DNA of 64,000 nucleotides from Armigeres subalbatus (Eukaryota > Arthropoda > Insecta > Diptera > Culicidae). The stretch lies in contig NC_085139.1 of the NCBI RefSeq assembly GCF_024139115.2, forward strand, positions 9,953,533-10,017,532. The letters are read 5' to 3'. Position 1 is the stretch's first letter. Each line of letters begins with the position of its first letter. The notes below the pieces were generated by a model. It did not search any database and was not told where the DNA came from. It worked only from the letters and a program-made list of their open reading frames with translations. This document shows, in pieces, positions 21,310 through 33,420 of this stretch. A program made the translations under genes and the position numbers.

Positions 21310-21317
21310 GTCGCAAC

Positions 21318-21955
21318 CTAGAACTGTTGAAGTGCCACCATGTGACGAGACCTAAAGGCGCTGCTTTTTTCTTACTTTGGCCCTTGTTCTTATTTTCAGC
21401 ACAGCTACATTACATTTGATCATGTATTTGCAACTGTTTCACCTAAATGCCGTATAAACCCTGCTTAGCATGATAAAAATGTTTATAATTTGCTATTTTG
21501 TAAACATGTTTTCACAATGATTTGAATATCGGGAAATAAACACATATTCATAACTCTATAATAAGCTGCCCTGCTATTTTTGAATACTCTTATATATGGG
21601 ACACCAAAACGTTCACACAAAAAGCTGCTGGCAACATCTGACAGTTCATGACAGCGGCTGACTGGCAGCAGATAACGTTACATTTTGTTTCTCTTTGCAA
21701 GTCCGCCAAATGCCCGCCTTTGATATCATATCTGTGATGTTCAGAAGATCGTCCGTTTCGAACGCGAGTACGCGAGTTCGTCTAAACCTAGAGAGACTCG
21801 AAGTTAAGAAACCCCTAACCGAGTAGACGTTACACTTACAAAATTTTGTGTGCCTCACATACACATGTAAGTGACTTCGCCTCGAACTGTCAAAGTCCCT
21901 TCCGCATAGCCATGATAGCGAACGTTTCTAGCATGAGTCGTATTAGAACATACTT
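21318..21955 (+). other. continuation of the BEL/PHD remnant and unassigned DNA
   Basis: The PHD reading resumes at 21318 and stops near 21344. Beyond it no frame is convincing. 21640-21860 is GC-richer, with many CGAG/GAACG words, and could be LTR-derived, but no matching second LTR was found in the window. Confidence 0.3.
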
Positions 21956-22201
21956 GGTCGGGGTTCAGCCAAATCACACCAAGCGCCAACGAAAAATTAC
22001 CGATTTTTCTGCTCAAACTTTCGTTTAGCAGATTTAATTGATCGCAAATCGCATCGAATATCCCTCAACCCCATAACTGAGGATATACTACTGCAAATGT
22101 ATGCTTAAATTGATATGAAACTATTTCCGTTGTCCTTGTACGAACAAAATATCACAAGTCAGTCGAAAAGCCGCTTGGTGCGGTTTGGCTGAACCCCGAC
22201 C
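21956..22201. mobile_element. 246-bp MITE with 4-bp TSD, copy 2
   Basis: Collinear with 13557-13802, at the same length. Ends GGTCGGGGTTCAGCC and GGCTGAACCCCGACC. ACTT is duplicated at 21952-21955 and 22202-22205. Confidence 0.9.
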
Positions 22202-22389
22202 ACTTTTTCGGAGGATTTCCGAAATAGTAAACTCTAAGTGCTCACCTTAGTGAAATTGGAACGGAGATATCTCAGACTAGGCATACTATAGGGACAGCTT
22301 CGCCAGGATACCCAATCAATAGAATCACTAGTACAAATTAAGGCTTAGAAGCTCCCCAAAACAAAATCTCCACTCTTTCTTGGTCCATC

Positions 22390-23621
22390 TGCAAACCCAG
22401 CTGGCGGCTTAGCAAGAGGTGCCAAGAGATCTTCCATTATTCTCTGGGAATCCGAAAGACTGACCTGTTTTCATCAGTTCCTTCAACAACTCCTCACAGG
22501 GTTGTGGATATACTGATGCGGAAATCTTAATACGCCTACAACGCTGTTTGAAGGGTACGGCTTTGGAAGCGGTTACAAGTCGGTTGTTGTTTCCAGCTGC
22601 AGTTCCTCATGTCATCGCTAAGTTGGAGACCAGAACATCTGATTTTCATGTTGATGAAAAGATGAGGTGCCGGCCCCAAAATCAGCGTGATTGGCTTCGG
22701 GAAGGCGGTTCAAAACCTATATGATCACGTAGAAATGGGACAACAAGAAGCTCATCTGAACAACCCCACTCTTCTGTACGAGCTTGCAGATGAAGACTTT
22801 GCACGGTTTATGTCTAGACTAGTGACTACCGTGGAGGACGTGACTCTACTCATGGAGCCAAGCATCGCAGCGGAGAAAGTTGAAAAAACCCAGGGAAAAT
22901 AACGTTTTGGAAGCACATGCCGGATTGATATTGATTGACATATCGACGATGCAACGAAGGTGGGCGTGGATCAAAGACACACGGGGCGATCGGAAATCTC
23001 TATTGTGTGATATTGTGCAAATATCTAGAGCATAAGTTCAGGGAATGCAAGAATTTGGTGACATGACGGTAGATGAGCGGTGAAAATCTATCCAAGCTTA
23101 TTCGCTTCGTCGAGCTTGTACCGGCGTTCATGGGAAACGACCATGCAAGTCCTAAAATGTGTGTGATATAGAAGGGTATCAACCCTAGCAGCACAAGTAG
23201 GACCTATTTGATTGCAAAGTCAAATGTTACCGAATTCAGTTTTATACATGTTGCAGTAGCATCTATACCGCAGGTGTGCTGCTCGGGAAGTAAAACATCT
23301 TACCCTTCTACACTCGGTTCGATCCCGTTCAGAAGTATTGGAAACAATTCGAGAAGTTACGAATCATCATTACGCAGCTCGTTCAAGTCTATTTCGTATT
23401 CTTACAGTAAAACAACACGCCAACCACGTCGTAGTTTAGCTTTTCTCGATGATGGATCGTCGCGAACACTGATTGAAGAGGAAGTTATCAAGCGGCTAGG
23501 GGTAGAAGGAGAACCTAGCCCGTTATGCTTTCAAAAGACTGCGAGTATCAAGAGATTTGAGAAGAACTCCATGAAGGCTCCTGAGTATTTTCATGTGCTA
23601 CGTTACACACCGAAAATCTAA
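22390..23621 (+). pseudogene. BEL/Pao Gag (DUF1759-type) and aspartic protease remnant
   Basis: One frame reads VPRDLPLFSGNPKD-stop-PVFISSF, then DAEILIRLQRCLKGTALEAV and SRLLFPAAVPHVIAKLE, a typical BEL Gag with Trp changed to a stop. After a shift come GFGKAVQNLYDHVEMGQQEA and LNNPTLLYEL. Near 23035-23180 a degenerate zinc-knuckle region (HGKRPCKS-type) is readable. The protease follows with LAFLDDGSSRTLIEEEVIKR (retropepsin A17 type, catalytic Asp in the DDGS motif) and GEPSPLCF. At least three frameshifts, one internal deletion, and no RT or integrase in the window. Confidence 0.75.
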
Positions 23622-23639
23622 TCCGAACTTAATTCGTCT

Positions 23640-24410
23640 AGGAGTGATACTGTTTCTCTAATATTTAGTATTTACCATAATATAGTGGTAATAATGTAAA
23701 TGAAAACAAAGTGTGTTTAAGGACATAGTTGGAAGAGTACCACGATGGCAGTCAATATGGCACCGGACCTTCCACGGGTCAACCCCACACCTCCCGCACT
23801 CCTCTCCCACTAACATTCGGATGCATCGAACAGCATCGAATAAAAGTCTAATATTGAAATTACTAACCTGTTCACAGCATATTTATTCACTTCCTATGAT
23901 AATGGACATGTTTATCCAAATAGTCCTTTGTATTTTGGCTCGAATATTATCCTAAATCAGCAGTTTCGTGCCAATTTAAAAGCGATTCGCGATTTGGTGG
24001 GTTTATCACTGCACTTCACTTCTTCTCGAAGGGCACGCAAAAAATCATGTTTTTACTCACTTCTCTGCACATGAGCTGCCCGAAATGTTGATGGAATGCA
24101 AATTAAACATCACTTTTCGAAATCAGTCACTTATTTACGCCGAAAACTTAATATAAACTGCTATTTTTGACCGAAAAAAACGATTAAAAACTGATCGCGG
24201 AGCGAATGTAAACACCGCGGTGCACCGGCACCGGCAGCAGCAAACTAATAAGTAGGGTTGTTGTTGTTGTTGATTTTTATTTAGGACCTTTTAACCATTT
24301 TGGTTATTCAGGTCGCATTATAAGATTACAGAGTTTGAATTTAATTTGTATAATGTATGGTGTGTATGTGTGGTTGTTGACATCGGGCTAGGTCGTCCTG
24401 GTTAGTGAAT
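23640..24410. other. unassigned stretch with GC-rich promoter-like segment
   Basis: No gene recognised. 24190-24240 is locally GC-rich (GCGGAGCG, CACCGCGGTGCACCGG). On the minus strand it is followed by a sequence ending in a donor-like GTTAGT near 23870, so a non-coding first exon on the minus strand is conceivable but unproven. A GTT repeat begins at 24256. Confidence 0.25.
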
Positions 24411-24414
24411 AAGT

Positions 24415-27400
24415 AGGGTGGATCAAAAAATAATGTTGCTCCGCCACGCTCAGTCGATTATGATTTATAAATTGGGTGTCATCCAATGGTTTGGGCTAGT
24501 TTGAATAGAGGCTTACCGAGCACAAGTTGTTTCAGGTTTGTATGAAAGTTGATATGCCGAGGTTGAATTTAACATTATTCTGATTCTGGCACTCCGTCAT
24601 TGGGCGCTAGCGAGGGGGGAGACCATATGACTGGATGAAATATTCAAGAGCTTCAACTCCATAGACAATCCATATTAAATGGTCGTTCCAATAGTTGGGA
24701 GTCGATTTTAATCGAGGTAGCGAATCTATCGCATGATAATTAGCCTTCTCAGAAGGCATCAGTGAAACGTGCAATTCAACAAAAAACCCAAAATTTGTCT
24801 GTGATATCTATCGCACCAGGTCTAGTCTAGTCTAGTCTACACTATCGCACCGGGGGCAGATGCTTCATACAAAAAGTATGACATAAGGGTGAGTGGGGTA
24901 TAAAATGCTGTATTTGCATTACGTAATCAATGGATCTTTCCTGCGGTTCTATTTTCGTTCAGTGAAGTCTCTGGAATGTTGCTTTCAGCTATGTGTGTTC
25001 TCTTTTCGCCAGCGTTTGGAGGGGAGGCGCCGTAGCCAGTGTAATAAAAGGTTTAGTTTCCCATACTAGTTTTCATACAAACTTGAACCGGCTTGCGCTC
25101 AACCAGTTTTTGATCAAATCGGTTTTTGAGGACACTCGGACTTCAATTCAATTCTCGGAGAGACGCAGCATGCTTTGAAATAAACAGACGTCAAAAATTT
25201 TCGCTCCGCAATTTTTTCATCGTCGATTTGGAATTTTTTTATCAAAAGTACCTACCTAATGGTGTAATTTTGTTGGCCAATGGTCAATGGTCAATGTGCA
25301 TTGATCAAAATGTGGCCGATATGCGCTACGAACACTCGCAAAACCACATCAAGAAGACGTTATAGTTTGAAACTGATCTAAATCTTGGCGCGGAACTACT
25401 CGTTATAGTGGAAGGTTGTACGATTACGGATCGCAGCTGAAGACAAAGGATGACTGAACAACCGAGGAGAAATAGATCATACGAAGGAAGGGACTTAAGC
25501 GATTTCGGCAATTATTTGAGGAGCACGGTTTGTTATAAACACATTTGTTCATATGTAGTGTCCGTCAAACATCTTCGGTGAGTTATTCCTTTTAAGCTAT
25601 TTAATACCCTGTACTTACTGTCATAGTGAAAAAATAATTCTTGAAATCATAAGCTAATAACACGATTGCGTTACTCTCCAGTCCTTTTCAATGCGGCGAG
25701 TGTCAGAAGTTATAAAATATTGAAATGATAGCAAAGAATATCCACCTATTACCGTATAGTTCGTTTCGTATGCTTATGATTTGCTTTCATCTTTCTACTG
25801 TGCAATTCCATCTCTAGAACAAATATTGTTTTTAACTATCTATTTCTTCTGGTTTTGTTTTTTATCAGTATCAATATTAGTATCAAAATTCAATCGGAAA
25901 GCCCAGAATCGCAATTGTTATGCTAAATTAAGCCTCCTGTCAAGTTTTCAGCAAATTCTAGTAGAATTTCGTGGTGGCTCAAGTCGATTTAGTGTTTTTG
26001 AACTGCTTTCAATTTTGAAAAAATCTAACAAGAGGAGAAAGTAACAATTTGTATCGAGTGCGGTCGTGTTTTACTCAGTAAGCAGAACGATCGGCCGGTA
26101 TTTGGTTTACATGCCGCCGTTTAAAATGTCGTCATGATTTTTTATTCCACCTCATTAGAATCTGTACAATTGAATTTGATGCTACATCAACATTTTTTAT
26201 TCATTTCAATTACAATGCTTGGACGTTTCTTCTACAAATTTTCCAAAAATCTATCAATTAAAAAATTCTGGACAATTTGTCAGGTTCAAATGCTAGAACA
26301 CCAACTCGTCCTTATTAGCTGCTTAACACTCTAGCACAAATATCGAGTAGTGACGGTTAACTAAATCAAGTCGTAACAAAACCTTACTCCTGTTCCAATG
26401 AATATTTATCAAAACTCGTATCTTTGAGCGTTCCATCCATGTACAATTCTTGTGTCACTGTCAGTTCACTTCACAACTTAATATTCATTGCTAAATAACC
26501 TTCTGCACAAAGAGCGAACCTAAACTATAAGGAATTACCGCCGTCTGTCACAATATAAAACGATTGGCCTGGTAGTAATTTTAAATCCATTATTACTCAA
26601 GTTGTGTACTCTGTTTTTGCATTCTGCAAACAATTACCATGATTTTGAAGTTCTATTACGATTAACAAACTGATCCGAAAGACTATTGGTATAAAGTTCA
26701 CTCCTCTTTTCTCTAGAATGAACCTGGGAGAATGAACAAAAATCGGGTTTCTTAATGTTTTTTCCGTTTCTTCATTTTTACTCCTCACTCACTTTTCGCA
26801 TTTGTACCTTATAAGTAATTTCAATAAATTGTGTGTTTGACGGGGGTAATTTAAAAAAAAACGATTCCAAACACGGAAAATATGGAGATTGTAAGTAAAA
26901 ATATGGTATAATTTTATCGTCTTAAGAGTTTTCGCTTGTTTTCATCGCTTTCGTTTCTTTTTCTTTTTTTTTTCTCGTTCCAGAGAGCAAGTAATGGCGC
27001 TTAAACCTAGGCCTATATGTACACTGATGTACATAAGTATTCGTCATGTTTTCTTGGTAATCTATCTGAATTTATGCGAATACTTTTGCCCATCAGTGTA
27101 TGAGCCAGGGCACTAGACTAAAAACTGTGTCCCATCCCAAGACGTCGAGGACCCATGGAGTGTACATTAATCTTCTTAGCAAAGTCACTCCCAACGATTT
27201 GTCAATCAACTTTCCCCCTGAATGTGAAACGGTTGGTACGGCTGTCCCCGTTTCTTCCTTTCGTAGATTCAAAACTCTTCGTTGATCATGTTATTTATTA
27301 CTAAATAATCTGATTGCCGGGGAGTTCTGGATTTTCTCCCAAATTCAAGCCTGCACGGTGGGCCTGGCCGTTTTAATACTTGTGCCATATTTATGATATG

Positions 27401-27577
27401 CTGCAAATATTAATGCTGACAAGAAAATGCTCGGGAATACAACCGACATTTCCAGGATGCTTTTCAATACTGGCTGTGCATGTGCTAAGACAAGACAAAT
27501 CGGTTTTTGAGGACACTCGGAGTATGAGGCGGAATCGAGTGAGCGTGGTGGAGCTGGGTCGTTTTTTGAACCACCCT
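24415..27577. mobile_element. possible hAT-like element: inverted TAGGGTGG ends 3.2 kb apart
   Basis: TAGGGTGGATCAAAAAATAA at 24415 faces the complement of TAGGGTGGTTCAAAAAACGA at 27577, and similarity continues inward (CTCCGCCACGCTCAGTCGAT against CTCCACCACGCTCACTCGAT). CGGTTTTTGAGGACACTCGG occurs at about 25121 and 27500. No TSD was found and no transposase is visible, so these may be two separate elements. Confidence 0.4.
25868..26040 (+). repeat. relative of the 13068 MITE left arm
   Basis: Shares GCCCAGAAT, AAGCCTCCTGTCAA, TTTTCAGC and GGTGGCTCAA in the same order as 13090-13260. No terminal repeats or TSD were found, so it is a fragment. Confidence 0.6.
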
Positions 27578-28000
27578 ACTAATATTCTTTGTTATTTTAT
27601 AAATACGACACCAATACTACTACAGTATATGACAGTTTTTATTGTACCAATACTTTCAAAGCTTTGTTTTGGTACTCAACCCACCTTCACCTTAAAGCTG
27701 CCGATCAAACTGTAATGCACAGCAAGCAAAAAGTTTCTGAACTGCAATTGGGCAAATCGGCAACATGAAGCGACCCCATGCAACAGCGATTGTGTTATAC
27801 CAGTGACCAGCAAGAATATAAGTAGTGACCGTCTAGGAGCAATGAAATGTTTACCACAAGGATGTAGAATGAAACGTCGCTACAGCAAGTGGAGTGCAAT
27901 CATCAAGACCTCCTGAAAAGATGAAAATGCGAAGAGTGTCTCATCATGGATTTCATGTACACAAGCATGTACTTTGACTTCGATGCATTCACCACCATTT
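26040..28000. other. unassigned AT-rich stretch
   Basis: No gene recognised. 26055-26115 has GATCGGCCGGT, shared with the 5' end of the insertion at 35423. 27100-27300 (CCCATCCCAAGACGTCGAGG onward) resembles LINE 3' UTR sequence, but without tail or TSD. Confidence 0.3.
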
Positions 28001-28002
28001 TT

Positions 28003-28345
28003 GTTGTTTCACGTTTCAGGCGAGTAACAGTTCTGCACCTTTGCAAATGTTCGGCCAACAATGTCCAGGTCATCCGCGAAACAAATAAATTGGCTGGATC
28101 TGTTGGAAATCGTACCCCTGTTACCGGTTGTTACACCCGGCTCTCCGCATGACACCTTCTAGCGCAATGTTGAACAACAGGCACGAAAGTACATCACCTT
28201 GTCTTAGTCTCCGCAAGATTGGAACGAACTGGAGTGTTCGCCCGAAATCTGCACACTATCCACCGTTGTTCTGATCAATTTGGTAAGCTTCCCAAGAAAG
28301 CTGTTCTCGTCAATAATTTTCCATAGCTCTACGCGGTATCGAAAC
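28003..28345 (-). pseudogene. RTE reverse transcriptase fragment
   Basis: On the minus strand the frames read YRVELWKIIDENSFLGKLTK, then LIRTTVDSVQISGEHSSSF, a shifted VMYFRACCS-type segment, and QFICFADDLDIVGRTFAK. This spans the end of motif A's helix through motifs B and C of the JAM1-like RTE family and overlaps part of the region deleted from the copy at 35-2660. It has frameshifts and no ends, so it is a relic. Confidence 0.75.
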
Positions 28346-28633
28346 CCTGCTCGGGTCAAATTTTTAAGGGGCAAATCTCTGAATACCGTCATTATTGGAT
28401 TCGCCAGAAAGAAAATTGAAGAAAATTTTGATGGGAAAATGGATGAGAAATAATTGTATTGTAACAATAGTTTGGTCGTATGAAAACCGAACCTCAATTT
28501 ATGACAACTAAGCTATGGGCAATCCATCAATTTATCACACTTCTTGAGTCGGAAACAAATAAACAGTAAATATTGTCAGATTCTCTGGATGCGATACACT
28601 GCGCGGCGTTTGTAATGTTCCCAAATGGGTACT

Positions 28634-28785
28634 TGCACAAAACTTCACGCGGCGAATGTCTGTCGAAAGGTACGGCCGCGCCAAACGATACACCGCAATG
28701 CTATTCACCCATAAGAATCAAGTAAACGGGTTGCAGAAAGCGCGGCGGTACCTTTCCTGAAGGGTTCGCCGCGTGCAATTTTGAC
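28634..28785. repeat. 152-bp GC-rich inverted repeat
   Basis: CACGCGGCGAATGTC...GAAAGGTACGGCCGCGC faces GCGCGGCGGTACCTTTC...GTTCGCCGCGTGC. Arms are about 45 bp around a 55-bp loop. MITE-like, with no clear TSD. Confidence 0.55.
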
Positions 28786-28789
28786 AAAA

Positions 28790-31000
28790 TCAGACAATAC
28801 TTAGGTTTTGAATGAGCTAAGCCTAACATGCTCTGTCTTTTCCAGAACAGACACCAACTGCATTCCGCATTTACAATTTTAAAGATTTTTATCTAATGCA
28901 CATACCAACTTACACAAAATTCCCAAAGGAGTGCCTTCCGGAACTACGGAAATCGGCAGTAGCTGCACCCGTCCATAAATCAGTTCTGCCACCAATCGAA
29001 AAGAATGCACCGTTCCGTGGCAAACCATACTCTCAAGAATTTATGGTTCCAATTCCACCTTTTGCCGTGAGAGGCACAACCGCACCTTAGAATTATGTTT
29101 CACACGGCAAGTGAGCAAGAACATGCCCAAAGTGGGTACCCTTCGTAAGTACTCCATTCCGGTCGATTTGAGCGAGTTTGCAGTTGCCGTGGCAACAACG
29201 CTACAATCCGCTGTCGTGCTGCCGCAGCAGGCGTTGATTTGATTCCGATCGCTCGCGTACCGTGCCTTTCGAGAATAAATCACGCGGAAGCAGAGAAGTG
29301 AACTTTTATTATTTTTCCTCACCTACATTATAATGGAATCGAACGGTGGCACAGTGGGCCACAGATCGAAATTTAAATCCGAGATGTCAAAATGATGAAG
29401 ATACAATTCGACTTTTCAGTGTGAACATTATAGAATTTTAGTAATTGTAGACAGTCATATTTTGTTAATCAAACTTCCCGAAAGTTCTTTGATTTCACAT
29501 GAATTTTATTTCACAGCAGGATGTGCCTGCTATCGGTCCACAGTGACTATGGTGTGCTGCATGTTTTAGCCAGAAATCATTGTCGTTGATGACGATAGGT
29601 ATCTGTGGGGTGGATAAAATGTGTAACGTTCGTTGATGTAGCAAAAGGCAAATGCTCCCGAATCACAGCATTACAGAATGGGGATGGCACTGTATCCGGG
29701 GAGCGAAGAACAGTTGAACGAAAATAACAATAATGTGGCAATTTCACGTGGGAGCGGAAAGATTGAATTTAATTTGATTTTCAATTGATCTCTCTTGTGT
29801 GATACGGTTCGTGAAGGAACCTCTCGAAGCACTCCACCTCGATGGCACGTCAGGAAATAATGGCTCTGTACTCGATGAGTGAATGCAGTCAGGGAGGCAA
29901 CTGTCGGGATTTTCTCCAGTGTCACCCAAGGATGAGGGAATCAAAGGAGGCGTTAACCGTACAACGATTGCATGCAAATTAGGGTGAAGGAATCAATTGC
30001 GAGCGAGACGATTTGTGAGGTGCTTTCACATGCAGCTTCAATCAAAATACGATGCCGGTTTCAATGTTTTCAATTACGAAATGAAAGACTCCACTCGTAA
30101 TGCTTGTTGTATTTCACCCAGATCTGCCGGAATTGATAGTCAGCCATCGGCATAAGTGAAAGACAATTGATAGTAAACTGCCGGCAGACGTTTGTATGTT
30201 CGTACGCCAGAAGCCAAATGCATCATCCTGGGAAGAGCTCTTTTGCTTCGATTTGTTTCAGATCTGCTCGGCGCCTTGTCTACGGTTAGTTCGGATGGAT
30301 GAAATGTGCAGCTCTTTCGATGCTTTTGTTAGTAGTGTCTTCCCGAGCTCCTTTGAGGCGACAATAAAGTGCAAGTGAGTGTACTCAGGCGGTAGTGCAC
30401 TGAACACAATCCCACTCCAGCCAGGGTGGAGCCAGCCAGGATGCATAGAGCGGCTCCACCAGCCTTTCTTTGGAATCAACCTTCCGCTTGAAGTCGCAAC
30501 CACGCGACCTTGCTCTCTTAACTGTGACTGTGTGGGATGGATAAATCAAGATTATGGTTGAAATTGATCGATTGCTTGGATTTGTTCCGTTTTCACAGTT
30601 GATTCCGCCAAAACGTGGTACAATGCTGAATCGAAGCATGCTTTGCAAACTGCCAATGGTACAGCCCAACAGACTCCGAAATATCGATCATTTTGATAGT
30701 CGCGTCCAATTTGGAAGGCGGAAATTACTTTCCGATATGTACAGCCAATGTTTGGATTTTCATTTATGTTTCTGCCGATAGCTTTTGTTTACTCTTGGTG
30801 CCGAAGGTGCCAAACCGACACGTTGAATTTGTTTGTGTATGTATGGACATGTGATGCCCCTGGGTCATTGTTAACTATGATACCGCGGTCGCGTTCGTAG
30901 CCGTTCTTTAATTTAAGCTTTTGCAGGAATAAGGATGCCATTTAAGAACCAGATTCCTTTTATCTAAGAATATGAGTGGCAGTGATATACGGAGCCTTCT
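28790..31000. other. unassigned stretch
   Basis: No gene recognised. Short open frames on both strands lack domains or family resemblance. No terminal repeats or tandem arrays were noticed. Confidence 0.3.
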
Positions 31001-31002
31001 TT

Positions 31003-31245
31003 AGCCGTGCGGTAAGATGCCCAGCTACAAAGCAAGATCATGATAAAGGTGGCTGGGTTCGATTCCCGATCCGATCTAGGACATTTTCAGGTTGCAAATT
31101 TTCTCGACTTTTCAGGGTATAAAAGTATTTCGTGTTAGCATGATATACAAATGCAAAAATAGTAATTTGGCACAGAAACCTCGCAGAATAATTGCGGAAG
31201 TGATTGTGCTGCGAGGTGGTAATGCCAAAAAGAAGAAGATGAGTG
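31003..31245 (+). mobile_element. Feilai-type tRNA-related SINE
   Basis: The tRNA-like head TTAGCCGTGCGGTAAGATGC has an A box and GGTTCGATTCC a B box. Then come CCGATCTAGGACATTTTC, TCGTGTTAGC, GAAACCTCGC and the tail AATGCCAAAAAGAAGAAG. Same order as the SINE ending at 63687. Transcribed by RNA polymerase III if active. It depends on a LINE partner. Confidence 0.8.
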
Positions 31246-31339
31246 ACAGACAGTTGCATATTGAAAAAAAAAAACTCCTTGATCGTCGTTTTTGGCCTCT
31301 CATAAAATTTAAGGTTCTCACATCTGAAATTTACCAAAA

Positions 31340-32525
31340 CTCTGGTTTCAGTTGAAGAAAAGAATCTACATTTGATTCGTCTTTTTATATCAATAGCAAC
31401 CTCACCACAGGTGACGTCGCGCCATCTTGATCATTCCGATGAATAAAGTAGTTAGGGTCTCTTTTAATGGAGAGTCCAAATATACTTCAGTTATAATGGC
31501 GTTATGGATATTGTGAACTGTTGAATAGCTCATCTTCCTAACTCTCGAAAAAACGGACATTCCGATTTAAAATTTAATAAAATACTTGGATCCATTAAAA
31601 CGAAGTCCAAAAACATTTTTGAATTTTTTTCCAACCAGTTTTTGGTGTTTAATATGAACCATATGAACATTGCATCAATCATGTGATGTAATCCTTCAGT
31701 TAGGATATCGTAATCGGAAGCAGCAACTTCCTTTATGTATAGAATAACATATCAAGGACACATGTGGTTGAGGAATTCCAGCGACAACCCGCTGAACACA
31801 TCGTACAGCTGCACATCTCCCGTTCCCAGAAGAAAAACTTCGATGTGGAATTTATTAAAAAGTAATGCATTCTCCATCCCGGCGAGACCAATAACGGGAA
31901 ACGAAAACTTTTACAATCTGTGCACTCGATTTCCTCGCATTATCATCATCGACAGCAGCTGCTCGGATGTCATTCCCCATCGATATACCGCGCACATGAC
32001 TCCCATTCGCACGTGTGACCTTCCCTAGCCAATAATGTACGTATCGTTTTATTGATGGGAACAACGATCGGGTTTAAGCAATTTCCCAGCGCAAATCGAC
32101 CAACATAAGATTCCCTAAATTCGATAAACTTTAACAATCAACGTTGTAGGATTTTGCTGCCGGTGAAGGGTTCCCTGATATGTCATCAACCATCTCCAGC
32201 TTGAGCTCAGTTGATTGACCGAATCACGCTAGCCGGAACAGTCGAGACAAGAAATTCGACAGTTACATAGGCACCGATGCCACTGGAAGTCGAACTCAAG
32301 GCCAATTGGTTTCAATTTGCTCAATTAATTTAGCTGATTTGTACGGTGGCGGCCACCAGAACCCCTTCCTTGAATTGGGGGGAGAAACAGAACCGGTGAG
32401 ACACGTCTGAATGGGACCAACCAACAGTTTATAGGGTTGAGCTATAGTTTTCTTTCCTATTTTGTACTACTGGTGTTGGAACACCTTCAAGAAATAAAGA
32501 AAAAAAAATCATTTTCATTTCATCC
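31340..32525. other. unassigned stretch
   Basis: No gene or mobile element recognised. ORFs are short and on both strands. Confidence 0.3.
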
Positions 32526-32533
32526 ATGTGCAT

Positions 32534-33232
32534 TAGGGTGGCTCAAATCAGTATGGAAAAAACTTTTTTGACATTTTTCGATGGGCCGCCCTCTTATTCG
32601 GTTCTATTTGATGCCCTGATGCTCTGGACAAAATTTCAGCCAAATCGGTCAACGTTTGGGCAGTGCTAAACTTGTTGGAAGTTTATATGCAAAAATGTAT
32701 GCAGAAACATCCCAAAACAGTGAATTGCAGTTGGACGGCACAACTTACGATGAAGAACTATGATACTCACTCAGATCTTGAAGAATTTGATACACAATGC
32801 TTTACAGAAAACCGTGAGAAGATTAGAGTTTGGTCAGCTAAGTTATTAACATTTCTCTGAAGTGGGGTTTGAGCGAATTTCGTTTCTTTTACCTTCGAAA
32901 AGAAATAAATTCACCCCTACAACACTGCAGTAAAATGCTAATATCTTTGCCTAAAAAACTCTAATCTTCTAGCGGTTTTCAAGAACTTCAAGGTTACAAG
33001 AACTGAATGAGTATCATGGTTCTTGATCGTAAATTGTGCCACCCAACTGCAAATCACTGTTTTTGGATGTTTCTGCATACATTTTTCCATATAAACTTTC
33101 AACGAGTTTAGCACCGCCCAAACGTTGACCGATTTGGCTGAAATTTTGTCCAGAGCATCAGGGCATCAAAAAGAACCGAATAAAAGGGCGGCCCATCGAA
33201 AAATTTGAAAAAGTGTTTTTTGAGCCACCCTA
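32534..33232. mobile_element. 699-bp hAT-type foldback MITE with ~200-bp arms
   Basis: Ends TAGGGTGGCTCAAA and TTTGAGCCACCCTA (one T more in the right arm). ATGTGCAT is duplicated at 32526-32533 and 33233-33240. The arms stay similar for about 200 bp (shared GGGCCGCCCT, GATGCCCTGATGCTCTGGAC, ACGTTTGGGCGGTGC-type blocks). The ORF at 32663 is arm sequence, not a gene. Confidence 0.9.
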
Positions 33233-33420
33233 ATGTGCATATGGCATTACGCTCAGTTCTTAGTCACAGAAATCGATATTTATGAATTTCTTTCAAATGA
33301 TAATAGAAGACTTTGAAAGAAGGCTATCACATCTTCTTATCCTACTTTTGTCGTCTGGCCGATGTGCTACGGAAAGTTTTTACCGTGTTCACCTTTCCTT
33401 TTGTATCAAATAACTGATTA

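Noticed and set aside
21640..21880. Possible LTR of the BEL element
   Set aside because: No second copy in the window and no primer-binding site could be identified.
23870..24240. Minus-strand non-coding first exon with donor GTTAGT
   Set aside because: Only a donor-like site and GC-rich start; no coding exon or other support.
24820..24845. CTAGT short tandem repeat as a regulatory site
   Set aside because: Simple five-base slippage repeat with no further context.
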